A stretch of 64,000 nucleotides of DNA from Vandiemenella viatica (Eukaryota; Arthropoda; Insecta; Orthoptera; Morabidae): the NCBI GenBank assembly GCA_031002005.1, contig JARYHS010009186.1, forward strand, positions 184,972,437-185,036,436, written 5' to 3'. How positions within the stretch are numbered: position 1 is the first letter of the stretch; each line of letters starts with the position of its first letter. The position numbers and the translations under genes are program-made. The notes below the pieces were generated by a model that was not told the DNA's origin, did not search any database, and saw only the letters and a list, made by a program, of their open reading frames with translations. Shown in pieces: positions 11,490 to 22,620 of this stretch.

Positions 11490-12472
11490 CGTGTTCGATT
11501 GAAGTATGCTATCATTTAGCAACTTACATATTTCCTAAAGACGATTCTGTTACATTGTCATTATTTCTTATCAAGTATATATATAGCGTAACACAACAGA
11601 CACATTGTTTCCTATAAATAATAACAATAATGATAATAATTAATTTAATTGCAATTGAACGGTGACAATCTCCTTACACACCCATTTTCTCCCTACCTTT
11701 GCCCTCTACAAATTTAAACGTTAAATTCTTTCAAAGTGTTTGGTAAATTATTCGTCATTTCTCTTGGTAACTTATTCCAATTCCTGATTCCCTTACCTAC
11801 GAAAAAAGAAAAATGTTCCCACATCCTTAAGCCGGAAATGAAGTGACAGCTTCTGGTCACCTCCATGCATTAGCAAACTCCTAATTCTTACACTGAAGTT
11901 GTTTACTGTTACTGAAAAATTACTTGACACTAAAATAAGTGCAAATATTATACTATAACCAAGGAATGTAGATAATATAATTATTGCTTTGCAAAGATAA
12001 CTAGTAAGAAGTGAGAGTATTATCTCAATTAGCTTTGTATTAGTTATTAGAATTCAGTTTGTTCACAGCCGGGTTTTGATTAACCAAAGTATATCACTGC
12101 ACTTGTGAATCTATAAGCAGCCATTCCGTGGGATTTCTTTGTCCACGCTAAAACTGGGGAACCTATTTGAATTTAGTTTTCACAGTTTGATGGTTTGAAG
12201 TCTAACTGCAGTATGTTCTATGAATCGATGTCAACGGTGGACGGAGCAACAAATAGTAATCTGTTCGTAAACTGAAGAGGTAGGCGCCGAATTTCACACT
12301 AAACCAAACATAAACACTCCACTATTCGAGTTAATATTGATGCTGAAATAAAAACCTCAGAATCGACAAACCTGGTTACATAATTAAATACTGAAAAAAA
12401 ATTATTCCTTATATAAGAATGACACTAATATATTTTCATGTTTTCGACCAACGAATGACAAGAAAAGGGCTA
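11490..12472. other. No gene seen
   Basis: AT-rich sequence with only short ORFs. No repeat recognised before the SINE at 12,482. Confidence 0.5.
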
Positions 12473-12481
12473 CAGTTTGTG

Positions 12482-12735
12482 TGTGTAACCGAGCGTGGTG
12501 GTGTAACGGATAGCGTTCTGGCCTCGCATTCGGGAGGACGGCGGTTCGAATCCCCGTCCGGGCATCCAGATTTGGGTTTTCCATGGTTTCCCCAAATCAC
12601 TCCAGGTGAATGCCGGGATGCTTCCTTCAAAAGGCCATGGCCGAATTCCTTCCCATTCCTTGCCCCCATCCTTTCCCGTCTCTAAAGACCACGTTGTTAA
12701 AAAGGGACGTTAAACTGTTACAAAAAAAAAAAAAC
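12482..12735 (+). mobile_element. SINE-A, full-length, with target duplication
   Basis: Reference copy of the main SINE family in this window. The tRNA-like head has an A-box region (gtggtgtaacggatagcg) and a B-box (cggttcgaatccccg). The body contains gatttgggttttccatggtt and the tail ends in A. A 9-bp direct repeat, cagtttgtg, flanks it (12,473-12,481 and 12,736-12,744), as expected for LINE-driven retroposition. It makes no protein and would be transcribed by RNA polymerase III if active. The near-consensus sequence suggests a fairly recent insertion. Confidence 0.85.
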
Positions 12736-12744
12736 CAGTTTGTG

Positions 12745-15700
12745 GATTCGCCACGACATCGGAAGAGGAAGAGAAACAAGAGCTGTCCAGCGGATGAAGG
12801 TATCTTTTGACTCGGACTTCATTCTGTTCGATCTCCGCAACAATTTCGCCCTCAGTCTCCCAGAAGGGAAGAGTGGACCTCAACTTCGACATTGCGTAAG
12901 GCAAGATCACGTCTTCTGTAGCATGCTTTGGGTCCTTCGCTGCATAATCCTTTAAGTGTTCTGTTGGGAGATGTTTCCACTCTGATGAAATTTATGTCAT
13001 ATCTGGTAGAGGAACGTATGTGTTTGTACCCTAAATGAATTCAAGTGTAAAAAAAAGCTTCATACTTTGGTTATTTAATAACATCGCACATGAGAAGGCA
13101 ATTTAAATTATTACATACAAATTTCAGTTAAGAACAATAGAACAATGTCATGGCACTCGTGAAGGCAATAATTTAATATATTAAAAACTAAATTGATAGT
13201 GTCTTATACGAGTACCACTTCATGAAATTATGGAGTTCTTTTTCTTTACGTTGGTGAAACGTGAGGATCACGCATAAATGTGGTATGATATGCTACTTTC
13301 ATTGCTATGTAGTAGTCATCTGAAAGCATTACTGTATTTTGGGGACGAATTTATTATCAAGTCAATTTAAAAAAAAAAAAAAATAGTCGTGGTTAATGGA
13401 AATGACTGTTGCTTTTTAAAAAAACGTTGTTCATCTTTAAATTTCAAAAAATAAAATTTTTGTGAAATAAAGTTTTTTTATTCATCAAATCTGTTGTATC
13501 AACGGGATAGCTATTAACTTCATCCTTCGGTTTTCCACGTGTCTTCAAATGGAGTGGGCTTACTTTATCTGCTCAACTAAAGGAAAACACCCAGCGTTTA
13601 CAAACCGACTGCAGAGGGAGTGGAATTCCTGAGCGTTCTATGGATGAGCTGCGCCTCTGCTTTTGCGTTTACTCATCAGGCAGTTAAGCTGTTTGGCAAA
13701 GTTGTCACCGCGAAGCGTTGGTACACCGAGGAATGCCTAATGTAAACTGGAGGGGAACATTCACTGCTGCAGATAAAGACTTAGTCTCTTCATACAATTC
13801 ACCGCTTGTTTCTACAGCCATTAACTCTACTCTTCCTTGCCCTCCGTCACTCCAGGTTCCATGTACGACAGGATGCATATCGTGATTTATAATCCGAACT
13901 GTACTATTTGAGATTCGTTTCAGTCAATGTTTAACTTTCTTAATGAGTTGGCTCTGGGAGACGCCTAATACAAACTTTAGTCCAAAGATCATAGTTTCGC
14001 AGAATTGGTAATATTCTTGTCTGATTCACAAACAGTCCTTATCCTTTTGGATTAATGAGTTCTTGGTTGTTTTATAAGTCCTTATGGATAACATAATGTG
14101 CCAATCGTGCAAATTTCCAAATGTCAGTGAATTGGGAGTTACTCTCCCTTACTAATAGTTCTGAAAACAGATTATATATTAAACGGAATTCACAAAAAAA
14201 TCTTGTAAAACTGTGTTTTTTTTAAAAAAATATTAATAGCAAGAGAATTTTAAATCTAGTTTACTAATCGTTTTTGAAACTGTTTTTCCAATGATATAAA
14301 TAAACAAAAGAAAATTTCAGTCTTGGAAACAATTGGAAAATTTTCAAAATAGTGCTTTCATGACATCTTTGTTACCTGTTCATGAAATTTCTTTCGCGCG
14401 ATTTTTGTCTAAAACGGTTAAAATTATTCATTTATTGATTCTGCGAAAACCTTTAACTCCAAAACATCAATATTGTTTTCCTTTAATAACACTGTAAATT
14501 ATAAAAGAGTTTACGAATAATTATTTTCGGAAATAAAGAAGTATCAGAATTTTTTAACGAAATGCTCTTAAAAATCGTTGAACTAACAACACTTTTCAGA
14601 GTCACCGGGTTGCCAGTTTTCATCTATTACCTATGAATGTTATCCAAACAATTCTCTTCAACGTCGACTAAATCCTCTATAGTTATTTTTCATCCCGTAA
14701 TTATTCCAAATTTTACGTGATTGGGGTTGTAAGAATTAAAATTATGTGTGATTAGAAATTCTTCGTTAAAGAGTACAGACGTCATGAGGGTGTGATGACA
14801 AACGTAAATATGAGTGCTCGATAATGGTTTCGTCTTTTATTCAGAAGGTAATGAACCATAAAAATGATTCAAAATTACTGCAGAAATGATACGTTTTAGA
14901 ATGGAAGAAACCTCTCTCTATAAGCAAGGACCTGGCGATAAAACTCCCAGAAATTGTAGCTGTTGTTTCAGACGTCTAATGCAGGTAATAGCGAGAGAAG
15001 AAAATTTTCAACGAGGGTAAAGAGAATTGATGAAGTGAAAATTCAAGAAATAATTTTTTTTCATTCTCCTAGAGGTGTTAAATGTCGACTTTGGTAATAT
15101 AAGCGCATCGGAGCCAGGTAGAGCAACAATATTCTGTTGCGGAGAATTTCAGGTCAAAGACTATATTTCGAAAAGTTTTCGCACCTGCGCACAACCTTTA
15201 TAAGGTTCATACGGGTCTTCCCTTTTTTGTAATATTAGTAAAATTTCAAAAGTGAGGACTCGATCCCAGATATGTTGGAAAGTCTTTGTGCTCGACACTG
15301 CCGAGGTGCCATAGTGTTGGGAAACTAGTTTGAGAAGTGGAAGCAGCAAGACTATATAAGGTTGAGTTTTAGTCTCCAGTTAGAGAAAAATGTGTCGGGC
15401 TGAGTAAGACTATTGGAGAATCTACTTTGCTGTTTCTGGAAGTTCCTATTCTAGTAAGTACTGAAAGTACTGAAATTTCCAGCCATGCAGTTGAGATATA
15501 TCCGCTACATAGCACAGGCACCAGCACTGACCCATTGTATTACTTTTGCGTTAAGGAATAGTTTCTAACATACAGGACTTCACATTTAGCAAATTAACGC
15601 ATAACTGCTATTCCCATATTCTGGCGCTGGCTAATTTTTCTGCTAGATTTTGCCCATTACTTCGTCTAGAATGAACCATTGAAAGTAAAACATTAATAAC

Positions 15701-16685
15701 ACTATTTTTACTTTTGCTAGTAATGAAAATTTGCGTTGGTTTTATTTACATGTGTACATCAGAAAGTATGCCTCAGAATTCTGTTACTGCCAGAAAGTTC
15801 AGGACTTTCGTAAAAATTTATTAAGCATTATTTGTTAATATTGTGATCAGATTTCATTTTAATGTATGCTCCAGAATGCTGTTACTTTCAGAAAATTCAG
15901 ATCATTCCTGAAAATTAGTTACGTATTTTTTGTAAGATTCGTGTCTTTAATTTTTTGTCCTGTTCACAGATGAAGTAGCGTGATGATGTGCATAGCTAAT
16001 ATTTTAAGTCAGGACTAATAAACTGTAAAAAACTCGTCGAAACATGGTCAGTAGCTTTCAAGTGATGCAGATTATAACTAACACATTTCAGTGTTGTAAT
16101 ATCCTGCTCAGCCGCAAAGTGACCTAGCATTATGGGAAATACCACAGAATTAAAGAAGTCAAGACGTAAGCTGTCAGCTGTGAAAACTCTCTCACAATCT
16201 ATTCATTAGTTTTTTTTGTGAATCCGTAACGAGCGGATAAACATAAAATTCAAACAATAAAAAAATTGTTTTGGTTTCAGTCAATCAACTGCTATTATTT
16301 TATTTTTCGAAAATATCTACGCGGTACAGACATATCTCTGCTACAAAAGTGTAAATTTGTATTTCAATTTATCAAGTCTAATAATTAAAGATATAGTTTG
16401 TGATACGAGTTTCTGAACATACGAAATTGAAACGCAAAGAGGAAGCTAATTAGTAATGTAATCACAACTACTATATAGCTAAAAACGCTAGTACATTGAT
16501 AATATCATCTTTAATTTTTTAGTAACTGTCTTTAAAACAACAACATTTAGATATATAAGACATCGTTAAGTCAGTTTTAGATTCAGAAATTTCATTCATT
16601 ACATCCTCGTTGTAAATAGTTACGGAAGACAAAAATATTGATACTTGAAACATACATACCGACTGGAAGAGTGCGTTGATCTGAT
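12745..16685. other. Long stretch without recognised genes
   Basis: About 4 kb of AT-rich DNA with ORFs of at most about 70 codons. I saw short A runs (such as 13,370-13,383) but no SINE head, transposon end or protein domain. Confidence 0.45.
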
Positions 16686-16689
16686 GCGA

Positions 16690-16860
16690 CTTATTGACGT
16701 CAGTCTCCGATTTCATCTTCCTGTGAAGTGTCGGCTTCCAGGAGCACGAATGAACTCCGAACAACAACCTTACCCTCCACAGACAATTCGCTTGAAGATA
16801 TAATAGGAGAGCGGATTCGAAACGTCGCATTCCTGGTGGTATGCCTGAGAACTTTGTATA
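16690..16860 (-). mobile_element. Possible Penelope-like 3' UTR remnant, minus strand
   Basis: On the minus strand the text around 16,710-16,750 (cacttcacaggaagatga, then cggagactga) resembles the region just 3' of the Penelope-like ORF at 48,672 (cacttcaccagaagatgg, cggagtctga). The match is short and imperfect. The overlapping 117-codon ORF (16,519-16,872 minus) shows no known domain. Confidence 0.35.
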
Positions 16861-17207
16861 CAGTTGATACATACACCGAGAAAGTCTACATTCTTTTATC
16901 CTGAATACGTATGAAAAGTTGTCCTATCAATATTATTGTTTTCGTAAATTATGTCTGCAATTTCAAGAGCTTGGACTTCTGAATGTTTGAGCTGCGAGAG
17001 AAGATCATATTTTTGGCAACATTCAGTACAGCCAAGTATTTTGTGTTATATTCTTCATTTATTTTGATTTTTCTCACATACTGTACTAACAGTCCACTGA
17101 TGCAGTACAACTGATCGAAACGTTTTAAATTAATTATTCTCTTACAAACAGAACAGATACCATAAATTATAACCAACTTCACTCAAATTTCCATACTCTA
17201 CAGATTA

Positions 17208-17602
17208 GGGAGCGTCCATAAACCACGTAGCACCATTATGGCCTCCTGTGAACCATTCCCTCCCCCCCTCCCACGTATCCCGTAGTGGCTTTTTCCTCTA
17301 ACCCCTCCCCCCTCCGCGTAGCACGTAGCTTTTCTTCCTATTGATTCCAGAAACAACTTTGTACTGTTTCTCTTCTCAGACTATCGTAAATTACATACGG
17401 AGATAATTAAATAACGGAAATAAATATTTACGTACTGTTGTGTGTTCTGTACCTCGTTTAAACTGTAACAAATAATATGAACGGAAGGCTACGTGGCACG
17501 ACTCGGAACCGCCCCTCCTCCCCCACTTAGCCCTACGTAGCTTTCCAGCCAATCCCTCCTCCCCCCTAATTTAGACGGAGCAACGTAGTTTATGGACGTC
17601 CC
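17208..17602. mobile_element. 395-bp MITE with 'cgtccataaa' inverted ends
   Basis: The left end begins gggagcgtccataaaccacg, and the right end, reverse-complemented, begins gggacgtccataaactacgt. A 4-bp atta flanks both sides (17,204-17,207 and 17,603-17,606). The interior is non-coding with C-rich runs just inside each end. Similar elements with this terminal word are widespread in arthropod genomes, to my recollection. It has no transposase, so it depends on an unknown autonomous partner; I do not assign a superfamily. Confidence 0.8.
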
Positions 17603-17606
17603 ATTA

Positions 17607-19749
17607 TTATTTGCTACCATCCCAGATTGTTTCTATACTTGAAAACATATTACAGACTTCATTCGAACAGACGTAATTTTCAACATTTTTCTATACTAAG
17701 ACATTAAACACAATCATTCAAAAATAAATGTGTGTTTCATCTATCAAGCTGTTTTCTAATTGTGCAAGTTGTAACACATTTATTTCAGCTTTCTACAAGA
17801 TTTTTCAATTCGTGTAAACGAATAAATGTATTAGAAATGCTAACATTTTCAGCCCACCTTTCACTAACTATTATAAACTACATTGTACCATCAATGTCAA
17901 GGGGTCTAAATTAATAAGTCGATTCTGTAATAACGCAGAAAAGGAATTTATTTGAGATGCAGAGTTTTGTTTAAACTTCGGGGAAAAGTTCAAGATTATG
18001 TAGTACCACGAAATATAGGAAACTAGATTCAAATCGATTATTTGAAGGAAAATAATGCATGTTCGAAGTGTCCGTGAAATAAGATTATTTTCTACTTCTC
18101 TTCTGTGACTTTAATTGTGCTTTTTTCTCTTCGTGAAAAAGTAGAGTCGCACATGATGTACGAATAAAAAAAGTGATTCCCCAGAAAACTTCACGTTCAA
18201 GGACTTTTTCCAGTATCTTCTGTTTCTGAATTAATGTTTTGCTGCAATGAAAGAAAGAAAAACTCACTTAAGTGGCCATTACGTTTAAAGGATATGAAGG
18301 AAGGAATACGATATTTTAAATTGTCCACTACCATTTACTCTATTCTGAATCATATCGAAAATAATTTAAAAATTTGCTGATCGTTTTGTATTTTTCTGGA
18401 TCACCCCTTCTTTGTTTTAGCCTAAGTCTTAGTCAACACATAGGTAATTAAAAATTATTCTAAACTAACAGAGACATTATCAGAACCTGTCATTTTATCA
18501 TATTAACCTTGTACTCTTTTTCTCGTAGTGAAATTTATATTTGCGGTGTAAATGGTAAGTCTTAGAATATTTGCTCCGATAATTACGAAAACAGCTTAAA
18601 ATAATCATACAACCCCATCAAATATGAAACCTCAACTTAAAGCACTCCTTCAGACTATGCTGTATACGTATCACTGACTACCAGTATTTAGAAAAAAAAA
18701 CCGGGTAACGCACAATATTTTATAGGCGGCGATTAGTTATTACTTGTAGATGCTATCAATAAGACATACTTCAACTTTATGCTTGCTTTGTTTCTTTCAT
18801 CAGAAATGCTGGATGAGAATAAGAGCAATCCATTGACCGAAGGCCTTGTGAAATATTACAATTGCAACAGCAAAAAATCTTAACATTACCTATCGATACT
18901 AACTTATTATATCCCCAAAAGACTATCCACACTACAGACTGCGGAATCCTAAGATACAACAAATTAATTTTATAATTATTTACAAACATATACAATTAAT
19001 TAAGTAAAATAATAAATTTTGGTGGGATGGTGTAGTGTCACAAATGCTATAAAACAATATTAAACTTCGATATATCTCATATTATAATATTAAACTTGCA
19101 CAACGACACACTTCATACGTCTATCCATTAGAATCAGGAACGGCGGAAAACGTGGTATGGTGGGTAGCAGTACCCTCCCGGGAAATTCTGGGTGGATAAG
19201 CATGCATAGATGAAAGAACTCAGAAAATGAAAGAAAGAAACAGCAGATAAGATGAGCGTAGAGTTAAATATAATTGACTGTTCATCCGTCAAAACCCAGG
19301 GTTCCAAGATGGGCGATGGGGCCACGGCTGCTGTCATTCTAATACCATTTGCCAATTAGAGAAAATGGCAGTGGCTCTATACCTATTTTAATATTTTTTC
19401 TACAGACAGTCAGCAATGGCCTATTATGCATATCCGTAGTACAAACATATGCACGCATCTTATTGTTGAGTAAAATTTTACAAAATTAGGCAAGTTACAA
19501 GTTAAACTAGTTTTTTTTCACATTTCCAATTCCATAAACCTAAAAATTCCTCGTTTTTTCTTGGAGAAATGTGAAATTTAATCTGTTCTTTTTAATACCA
19601 AATTACAACAGGTTTTTTTATGTCATTTCCAATTCCGTCCATTCTTTTACATGACGCCAACCATAAGTCCGTCCTTTTTTTTTCAATTACATCCTCTTGG
19701 ACTAGTCGCCATCAAATTAATGACCACATGGTCCTCACTATCATATTCT
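17607..19749. other. No gene seen
   Basis: AT-rich DNA with short ORFs only. A somewhat GC-richer patch at 19,130-19,350 holds a 73-codon minus-strand ORF with no recognisable domain. Confidence 0.45.
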
Positions 19750-19835
19750 GTTACGGTGGGCGTGGGTTCAATGGGAAGTGCCAACAACGATGATAATTTA
19801 AAGGCTCTAGCTGAAGATGTGATTGAACTGAAATC

Positions 19836-20328
19836 ATGACTCACAAATGGCTTCATCATGACTGTAACAATGAAATTTTTGATTTGATGGTTACTACAGT
19901 ATTGTCAGAAATCATGATAGAAATAAGAGCAGCTGATATATATATTTCAGTAGGCGACACCTTCCAAAACCGAACAAGTGTCAGCTTACCTGAGATCGTT
20001 CCTGAAGATTTCATTGCAAGTGAATATTTTATTGTTTTCAACTGAAAACACCAGGGCACCAAGGCAGATTCAGTATTTTATCTGATCATTAGCATTTTCG
20101 CCAAGCACAATCTGAAGCTGTCAAAACTCAGAGACCAGTGCTACAATGGGGCTTCCAATGTTTCTCAAAAATGCTCATATAGTAAGGAATACGCAAAGAA
20201 GAGCATCGTGCTTCATTTGTGCACCGTATACTAATAATTTCAATGTTGTAGTACAAAATGGAGTAGAGAAAGTAATAATTAATTGCATCAGTAAAATATT
20301 TGATAAACTGCATGCTATATTCTCCTAA
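19836..20328 (+). pseudogene. ZMYM1/DUF4371-type (hAT-related) pseudogene fragment
   Basis: The frame from 19,836 encodes a segment (NEIFDLMVTTVLSEIMIEIR) that fits the start of the DUF4371 domain of ZMYM1-like, hAT-derived proteins. After a TGA stop at 20,043-20,045 the same frame continues to KLRDQCYNGASNVS, matching the family's conserved LRGQxYDGAxNMSG region. The following histidine/asparagine-rich segment continues in another frame (about 20,170-20,328, with FNVVVQNGVEKV). One in-frame stop and at least one frameshift show that it is dead. The zinc-finger N-terminus and the hAT dimerisation C-terminus are not seen. Family membership is inferred from remembered motifs. Confidence 0.7.
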
Positions 20329-20869
20329 ACGACTTGAACATTTTAAGCAATAGTAAATCTAAATAGAAAAAGAAAATAATAATGATTTATCTTCTCTTGC
20401 AGCCTATTGTGCAACAACGAGTTTATAAATACCACAAGCTTTTTTTTAAAAAAATCATAGTTTTGTATTTGTTAATATATTTATTTATTTATTAAATTAA
20501 CAAGAAGCAAATCTCTCAAATCAGGAAGAAAAATTATCGTAAATAATTTATTTTCTTTTTACGAGCATTCTGCAGCCAGAGATGTAGATAGCGCTGTCGC
20601 TGCTAAGACTTCTGGGTTTTATTCCAACAAGAAATCGTTTAACAGTGGTAATAGAAATTTTGAATACAGAAATCGAATCTATGTGTTATCGAATCGTGTG
20701 TAGAAAAAACAATATCAAGATTAGACAAGAATACACCTCATGCATCAATTCACAGGTATTATCACTACGTTAATAAATTAGTCTATTATCTTCCATAATA
20801 TGAAATAGTTTGTCAATAATAATAATAATGCTATGCATGCAATGGTAATCTAAAGATCCCCATCACTCC

Positions 20870-21530
20870 AGGTCAAAGCGATATTATGCAAATGAAATGT
20901 GACATAACGCCTGTCACTGCAGTTTCATACCTCGATGGTGGAGATAACTACCTTCTCTGACTATACCATCTCCCATTTCCAGTGTCCGAAAAACATATAG
21001 CCCGACATTCCAGGCACACGCAAAGGAGAAGAGCAAACGGGGCTGTCCCGCAAAGCAAAATTATGCACATCAAGCGGCGGTGTATGCGAGCGCCGGGCGC
21101 TGTAGCTGGCAGGTTATTAATGGCCGGCACGTGCAAACAAACGGGCTCACGAGGCGTGCAGCGTGTCGCCGTGCAGGCGGCGCCTGCCCAGTACAGTAGA
21201 TAACAAAACGTGTCCGCCAGTCCGCCTGGCGATTAGGCCGCCCGCCCTACTGATACCGGAGGGGCACTAGCGCAGCTTGTTTACGGGTTTGTAGTGCAGA
21301 GCAATTCATTTCACGGCCCGTTGTGCACCGCTGCCGTTTGTGCTACTGGAATTGCCTGCGAAATTTACTAAAATAACTGTTATAGGCTCGGCAGCTAATT
21401 TACGGGCAGCTAGCGCGTTCGTCGGCACTGTGCGTGAATAATAATTGACCCTACTCTCCAACGTGTGATTCTGCTGTGCGTCAGAGTTGGTGACGGTACG
21501 TTGCCTCGATGCAGCGACCACAAATTTTAT
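20870..21530. other. GC-rich island, possible conserved non-coding DNA
   Basis: A clear rise in G+C and CpG, without recognised repeats. It contains tatgcaaatgaaat (octamer-like, 20,886), ggcacgtgcaaacaaac (21,126) and taataattgacc (homeobox-like, about 21,438). ORFs of 60-80 codons lie on both strands and look accidental. A regulatory element near a developmental gene is the idea I favour; an unrecognised exon is possible. Confidence 0.35.
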
Positions 21531-22019
21531 CTGTCGATCAACGTTGCAGTGGATGCTTGGGGGACAATTACTTTTATTGGAATATTGAGATTAATATTGA
21601 GATTAATATCTGGAATGGCAAGAACCTCGAATGCTGTGAAATTACAGGTGAATAAAATATTATGTTTTATTAGGTCCTATGGCAATTACATTGCTGGGTA
21701 TATTTAAATTTATTTCTAACACAAGACAATGCAATTACAAGCAAGCAATACCCAGACCTTACAATTTGCCGGATCAGTGTAAACAATAACAGGATTCTAA
21801 GTATTTCAAAAGTTTACAAAGTGAATATGGAACATCGTGGCGTCACAGGCCAACAACTAGATGTTACGCGTATACATATCATATAATTCCCAGGGACGCC
21901 AATTAAAACAAAAGGAACATTATCTGAGTCATGTTACAACAAACAAGATGCTTTTTAGAGTTCAATGTTCGGTGAAATTAAATGCCAGATAGTTCAGGGG
22001 CACTTGCACAGTCAAAGCT

Positions 22020-22620
22020 GAGATTCTATTCCCAGGTAGCGTAAAGCCTCGTTAAAACCCATGAAACTTTGACCTGGCGTCAGGACACATTACCGATCTC
22101 CGCCACTCCGCGGCGAATTGCGACACAACGTGTCGCCGCGAGATAATGATCTCACGGACCGCTCCAGGTACCTCTGCGATGATTGCCTCACGCCACTGGA
22201 GGCCAAGAACTCGATGTGCATCGGGCCACGTTCGGCCAGAAGGTGCCGTTGTGGCGTCCTTCCCGCCACCACGAAGAAGCAGCCTCCTCCTCTTTCAGTA
22301 CAGCGCCCGCATTACATGAAAAAGAAGCTCTGGCTTAATATTCATCGACATCGTAGTTATATACCATTTGTTGGAATAGCGTACGCCAAAATCACGTGAT
22401 TTGAAAAGCGCCTGCTATTTGCCTTTTGGATTTCGTGCGCAGCTGAGGAGAGATGACCTTCCACCCTCTAGCGTCTTGGCTGAGGGTACAATGCCCCCGC
22501 CTCGCCTAACGGGACACGTCTCCCTCCCCGGGCACTGCTTATTGTGTCCGCTGCGGTTTTGTCGCCGGCGAAAACTTTGTCCAGCAATGCGAATGTTCAA
22601 AATTTTCCACTGACCGCCAG
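22020..22620. other. Second GC-rich island
   Basis: Similar in character to the island 500 bp upstream. It holds a hairpin at 22,120-22,136 (gcgacac / gtgtcgc, 3-bp loop). A 93-codon plus-strand ORF (22,118-22,399) and two shorter ones cross it; none shows a recognisable domain. It may belong with the first island as one regulatory region. Confidence 0.35.

Noticed and set aside
11106..11522. 138-codon minus-strand ORF in a GC-rich island
   Set aside because: No domain or conserved motif; overlapping ORFs exist on the other strand too. Kept only as an island annotation.
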